Assembly (NCBI GenBank): GCA_902727935.1 | Contig: CACVAX010000014.1 | Span: 1 to 38,272 of the forward strand | Source: an uncultured Sulfurovum sp. | GTDB taxonomy: Bacteria; Campylobacterota; Campylobacteria; Campylobacterales; Sulfurovaceae | Reading direction: 5' to 3' | DNA length: 38,272 nucleotides | Shown here: piece after piece, positions 35,468 to 38,272 of the stretch | How the letters are laid out: every line of letters begins with the position of its first letter | Numbering within the stretch: position 1 is the stretch's first letter | Position numbers and translations under genes: made by a program | Notes under the pieces: generated by a model | What the model was told of the DNA's origin: nothing | What the model saw: only the letters and a program-made list of their open reading frames with translations | Databases searched by the model: none

Positions 35468-36754
35468 CTAGTCTAGTTTCATCATGGTTTGTGGCGTATG
35501 ATATAAAAGACTAAGAAGAAAATTTACATCAATATTGTGATTAAGATCATTTTTAAACTCATCATGATATTTCTGTTTAAACTCATAAACCTTTGCTTTG
35601 ATTTCTTTTTCATTACTTTTATGAGTAATATCATTATAAAGTGAAGAGAGTAAGCCTTTTGTGATGTTCAATTTACTTTGATACGATTTTTTTTCATAAA
35701 GCTTTTTCATTTTCTTTTCCCAAGTTTTATCTTTGCTAATCATTACATTTAACGAAGATATTTTATTATTTGGCAGTGAATAGGCTTTGTTTTTAATCTT
35801 GACTTTTAAATCATTCTCTTTGATTTTACTAATTGTTCCAACTACTTTTTTGCCTTTGAGTGAAACCATGACTTTATCTCCAATAGTTAAAGGTTTGTTA
35901 GGATAGAGACCCCAGTAGATGTAATCATCTAGTTTTGAAAGAATTTCTAAGAGAGATTTTTCAGCTAAGATTCTTGTGGCGTAATGAAGATGATTACCCG
36001 TACTTAAACTCTTTCTAAAAGAGACTCCAGCACCCATAATACTGACACTAAATCCTCCACTGCTTTCATCTTTTTTTAATATGAGTTTATTGGATGCTGT
36101 AACATTGGGTATGTACATCCATCGTCCTTGTGGATAGTATCTTGAAATCAGTAAGTCTAAGGTAATTTCAGCGTATTCTATATGACTTTGTTGTTCTTGG
36201 TCACTGTCATATTCTCCACGACCATTGCCTCCGTAGGCTGTAAAATTCACGGTTTTTCCATCACGGTAGATAACATCATAGCCTGTAATTGCACCCACGA
36301 TACGGTAGTCTCCAAGTTGATTATTGGCTTGTTCTACTAATTTATAATTTTTACCAATATTATTAAGAGCTGTTTTGAAAAAGTTGCTTACTTCTAATGT
36401 TTGTAGACGTATAGAGGCTGTTTTATTTTGAATGAGGTCTATACTGAAATAACGTTTAGGAGACCAAATTACTGAAGTATCTCCATAACGAACACAAAAT
36501 TCATCAGAGTGAATGTTTAGTTGATTACAGGGTTTTGAATCTTTTCTAGAAAGAGAAGAGCCTTGTTTGACAGAGTGGGCTAAATTTTCATTCATGTTCC
36601 CTAAGATACGTAAACTTTCACGAAAAGGTGTTGTGGCTGTTTGTACAGAGTCTTGTTGGATTAAATCTAAGTTAATATGTTTGTCACTACATGCTGTGAG
36701 TAATATGAAAAAAAGAAAATTTAAAAAAAGTAAGATGTTTTTTTTAGAAATCAT
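35468..36754 (-). CDS. CsgG/HfaB-type outer-membrane secretion lipoprotein
   Basis: The 428-residue lipoprotein has a signal with lipobox LLTAC (lipidated Cys22, followed by Ser, so outer-membrane sorting is expected). A CsgG-like domain spans about residues 60-275: LQTLEVSNFFKTALN, the hallmark VGAITGYD near 153, a Gly-rich YGGNGRGEYD, then EITLDLLISRYYPQGRWMYIPNVTASNKL and GGFSVSIMGAGVSF. CsgG forms the nonameric pore that exports curli subunits; HfaB is its holdfast-anchor relative. A C-terminal extension of about 150 residues is unusual; it contains an SH3/KOW-like beta segment near 288-340 (TIGDKVMVSLKGKKVVGTI...) and a charged helical tail. AAAGGAAAT precedes the ATG. It lies between the small repeat-protein genes and the 213-residue gene. 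Confidence 0.82.
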   Translation of the reverse strand: MISKKNILLFLNFLFFILLTACSDKHINLDLIQQDSVQTATTPFRESLRILGNMNENLAHSVKQGSSLSRKDSKPCNQLNIHSDEFCVRYGDTSVIWSPKRYFSIDLIQNKTASIRLQTLEVSNFFKTALNNIGKNYKLVEQANNQLGDYRIVGAITGYDVIYRDGKTVNFTAYGGNGRGEYDSDQEQQSHIEYAEITLDLLISRYYPQGRWMYIPNVTASNKLILKKDESSGGFSVSIMGAGVSFRKSLSTGNHLHYATRILAEKSLLEILSKLDDYIYWGLYPNKPLTIGDKVMVSLKGKKVVGTISKIKENDLKVKIKNKAYSLPNNKISSLNVMISKDKTWEKKMKKLYEKKSYQSKLNITKGLLSSLYNDITHKSNEKEIKAKVYEFKQKYHDEFKNDLNHNIDVNFLLSLLYHTPQTMMKLD

Positions 36755-36880
36755 TGAATATTTCCTTTATAAGGGTTAAGAAAATTATGACCATTTTTTA
36801 CTTATATTAAATTTAATAATTAAATATTTATATTAATATAAAATTAATATTTATGAATAAAAAAGATATCTTAGAGGAGT

Positions 36881-36911
36881 AAAAATTAAGCTAGAGCTTT
36901 AAGACTCTAGC
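36881..36911 (-). terminator. Intercistronic terminator after the two subunit genes
   Basis: On the minus strand GCTAGAG (36911-36905) and CTCTAGC (36896-36890) form a 7-bp stem with an 8-base loop, then TTAATTTTT. It lies 10 bases after the stop of the second 105-residue gene and 127 bases before the CsgG-like start. Partial read-through would give more subunit than pore. Confidence 0.7.
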
Positions 36912-36920
36912 CTTGTGGAA

Positions 36921-37238
36921 TTAAAATTTTATACCATTAGCTGTGTTTAGATTAAACACAGCATTGTTGCTACTACTGTTTTCAACATTTAAGTTGGTTG
37001 CTTTAGTATTTTTTGAAGCAAATTTCACTCCATTGATAGAGTTAATATTTTGTGCTTGATAGGTTGTTGCATTATTTGTAACTTCTACCCCTGAATAGTC
37101 TCTTGTGCCTTCAGTAGCTTCAATGGCTTTTACAGTTTCTGAATCAACTGCACCAAGAATTGCTGTCATTGACTCTTCTGCTTGTGCCGAACTTGTTAGT
37201 CCCAGTGCTAATATTGTAATTAAGCTTAATTTTTTCAT
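36921..37238 (-). CDS. Secreted repeat protein B (candidate fibre subunit)
   Basis: The 105-residue protein has a signal peptide (MKKLSLITIL..., cleavage after SAQA at 20), a 21-residue leader (EESMTAILGAV...) and two tandem 32-residue repeats at 42-73 and 74-105. Each repeat ends N(I/L)N(S/T)xNG(V/I)KF and contains a (V/L)xVxN step. The C-terminal residue is Phe. The mature chain has no cysteine. It is a close paralogue of the gene 24 bases upstream. The ATG at 37238 fits AAAGGA spacing and the paralogue; an ATG two codons earlier overlaps the ribosome-binding site. The role as a curli-like subunit is inferred from the linked CsgG-like pore. It does not show the canonical CsgA repeat. Confidence 0.72.
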   Translation of the reverse strand: MKKLSLITILALGLTSSAQAEESMTAILGAVDSETVKAIEATEGTRDYSGVEVTNNATTYQAQNINSINGVKFASKNTKATNLNVENSSSNNAVFNLNTANGIKF

Positions 37239-37262
37239 TGACATCCTTTATTTGGTTTTATT

Positions 37263-37580
37263 TTAAAATTGAATACCGTTTACGGTGTTTAAGTTAAATG
37301 CTTCTTGACTTTTAACTTGGTTAACAACTTTTAAGTTTTTTGCATCCGTATTTTTAGAAGCAAACTTTACCCCGTTTAGCGTGTTAATGTTTTTAACTTT
37401 GTAGTTAATTACAGAGTTTTCTACGGTTACATCCGTATAGTTTCTTGTACCTTCAGTTGCTTTAATAGCTTCTACAGCATTTGAGTCTACAGCACCTAAG
37501 ATTGAAGTCATTGACTCCTCTGCTTGCGCTGATGCTCCTAAACCTAATGTTAATATGGTAATTGCACTTAATTTTTTCAT
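37263..37580 (-). CDS. Secreted repeat protein A (candidate fibre subunit)
   Basis: This 105-residue paralogue of the next gene has the same plan: signal peptide to residue 20 (cleavage after SAQA), a short leader (EESMTSILGAV...) and two 32-residue repeats at 42-73 and 74-105. The repeats end NINTLNGVKF and NLNTVNGIQF. Leader and repeat ends are the best conserved parts between the two paralogues, while repeat middles differ. AAGGA precedes the ATG, and a minus-strand TATAAT lies 31 bases upstream. It is the first gene of the fibre locus, as expected for an abundant product. Confidence 0.72.
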   Translation of the reverse strand: MKKLSAITILTLGLGASAQAEESMTSILGAVDSNAVEAIKATEGTRNYTDVTVENSVINYKVKNINTLNGVKFASKNTDAKNLKVVNQVKSQEAFNLNTVNGIQF

Positions 37581-37610
37581 TGGTATCCTTTGTGAAGTTG
37601 TGATAATAAA

Positions 37611-37616
37611 ATTATA
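37611..37616 (-). promoter_or_regulatory. Probable -10 box of the fibre locus
   Basis: Minus-strand TATAAT in ATGTTATAATTTTATT, 31 bases before the first subunit ATG, with a very AT-rich upstream region. No operator is recognised. From here to 37820 no gene is seen; the stretch includes an AT palindrome (TTTTTAATTATTAAAAA near 37669-37685). Confidence 0.55.
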
Positions 37617-37820
37617 ACATACTTTTTGTAAAATTAATATTAATAATTAAAAATAAAAATTAAGTTATTTTTAATTATTAAAAACAACTTCTTAGTATCC
37701 TTATTGAAAAGAGAAGAAATAGTATTAAATTTATGGTGCTTTTATGCTTTTAAATAAGCGAGGAAGATATAAATTTTTTTATGGGATGAAACAGAGAAGT
37801 GTCTGTTTCAAGTAGCTTTC

Positions 37821-37988
37821 TTAATCATCATAAATCGTAAAAGTGGGTGCATAACCCATTGCTATTAGTTTTCTATCCATTTCTTTTGGGTCAAACCCAT
37901 CTCTTTTAACGGCATTAATTAACTTGGTAATTTGTCCCATACTAAGTCCTACAAGCTCTAATTCAAATTTAATCTCTTCTAAATCCAT
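37821..37988 (-). CDS. Small soluble hypothetical protein (55 aa)
   Basis: The gene reads from ATG 37988 to TAA 37821-37823, with AAGGA about 8 bases before the ATG. The 55-residue product (MDLEEIKFELELVGLS..., ending FTIYDD) is acidic and predicted helical, with periodic Leu/Ile and a G-FDP-KEMDRKLIAMGY segment. It has no signal or membrane helix. No family is recognised. It lies upstream of the fibre locus on the same strand, about 240 bases away. Confidence 0.6.
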   Translation of the reverse strand: MDLEEIKFELELVGLSMGQITKLINAVKRDGFDPKEMDRKLIAMGYAPTFTIYDD

Positions 37989-38205
37989 TGTTTAATTCCT
38001 TTAATTTTTTATTGCATTATAGTCTAAAAATATGTTTGTTGGTAGGGTGTTTATGTTGGTTTGATGAGATTATGTTATCTTTTAGATTTTTAGAATTTAA
38101 TGTTAGTAATTATTATTTATAGCTAATATATTATCTTTTTTACTTAGAACCTATCTGAGAAAAAAAGAAACAAATGCTAAAATAAGATAAAAAATAGGAG
38201 ATTAA

Positions 38206-38272
38206 ATGAAATATGCAAGTGACTTAACAGATGTAGAGTGGGAATTAATTCAAGAATACTTCAAAAAGCGAG
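38206..38272 (+). mobile_element. Start of an IS5-type transposase (cut by window end)
   Basis: Twenty-two codons are visible, MKYASDLTDVEWELIQEYFKKR, matching the DUF4096-type N terminus (SDLTD.EW..I...) of IS5-group transposases. AGGAG lies 5 bases before the ATG. The left terminal inverted repeat probably begins near 38145-38160 (TAGAACCTATCTGAGA), but the other end is outside the window. Confidence 0.75.

Noticed and set aside
36921..37580. Canonical CsgA curlin repeats (SX5QXGXGNXAXXXQ)
   Set aside because: The Gln/Gly spacing of curlin repeats is absent; the 32-residue repeats are of a different pattern, so the genes are not called csgA.
1..38272. CRISPR arrays or tRNA genes
   Set aside because: No regularly spaced direct repeats and no cloverleaf-like sequence with a TTCGA-type T loop were found in the intergenic regions.

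Overview
The window is AT-rich chromosomal DNA from a member of the Campylobacterota (Epsilonproteobacteria). The evidence is its conserved gene runs: lpxC-tsaB-thrB-ylxR-infB-rbfA-rimP, ctpA-purC-purS-purQ and rpoD, together with an epsilon-type 5S rRNA, a group III truncated haemoglobin and frequent TTG/GTG starts. It looks like a free-living relative (Sulfurimonas, Sulfurovum or Arcobacter-like) rather than a host-restricted Campylobacter or Helicobacter. The genus cannot be fixed from the sequence alone.

Layout. 1-118 is a 5S rRNA at the left edge, followed by a nearly G-free pyrimidine tract. 267-2140 holds argH and a PTS EIIA (crr type). 2146-3782 holds a VF530-type protein, RadC, a previously unlisted small membrane protein and a truncated haemoglobin. 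3771-6993 (minus) holds a GlcNAc-type EIICB permease and an HPr-EI fusion; with crr they form a complete PTS. A secreted GH114 family protein is divergent from them. Then come msrBA (minus) and the long plus-strand housekeeping run lpxC to rimP (9114-15395).

15400-16930 is an accessory patch: REP-like palindromes, a secreted DUF1566-like protein and a RAYT (REP-associated tyrosine transposase) gene broken by an amber codon. After it come ribD, a periplasmic rhodanese-like protein and ubiE/menG. A frameshifted HipA-like kinase remnant lies at 19564-20161, ahead of a MoxR-DUF58 pair. Next are a DUF1835 protein, an AEC transporter, a DedA protein, a histidine phosphatase and rpoD. The minus-strand operon 32009-27054 carries ctpA-purC-purS-purQ, a BatD-like membrane protein, plsC and a small conserved-looking gene. 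clpB is divergent from it.

The most novel part is 34818-37580 (minus). Two tandem paralogous 105-residue exported proteins are each built from two exact-length 32-residue repeats. They are followed by a terminator-like hairpin, a CsgG/HfaB-type outer-membrane lipoprotein with an unusual C-terminal extension, and a 213-residue exported protein that ends in a related repeat. I read this as a compact curli-like (type VIII) fibre secretion locus with its own subunit family and without recognisable CsgB/D/E/F. The window ends in the first codons of an IS5-type transposase.

Two inferences about how genes work together: (1) the GH114 enzyme could release amino-sugar material that the NagE-type PTS imports; (2) the CsgG-like pore would export the repeat proteins, with the larger repeat protein as anchor or nucleator.
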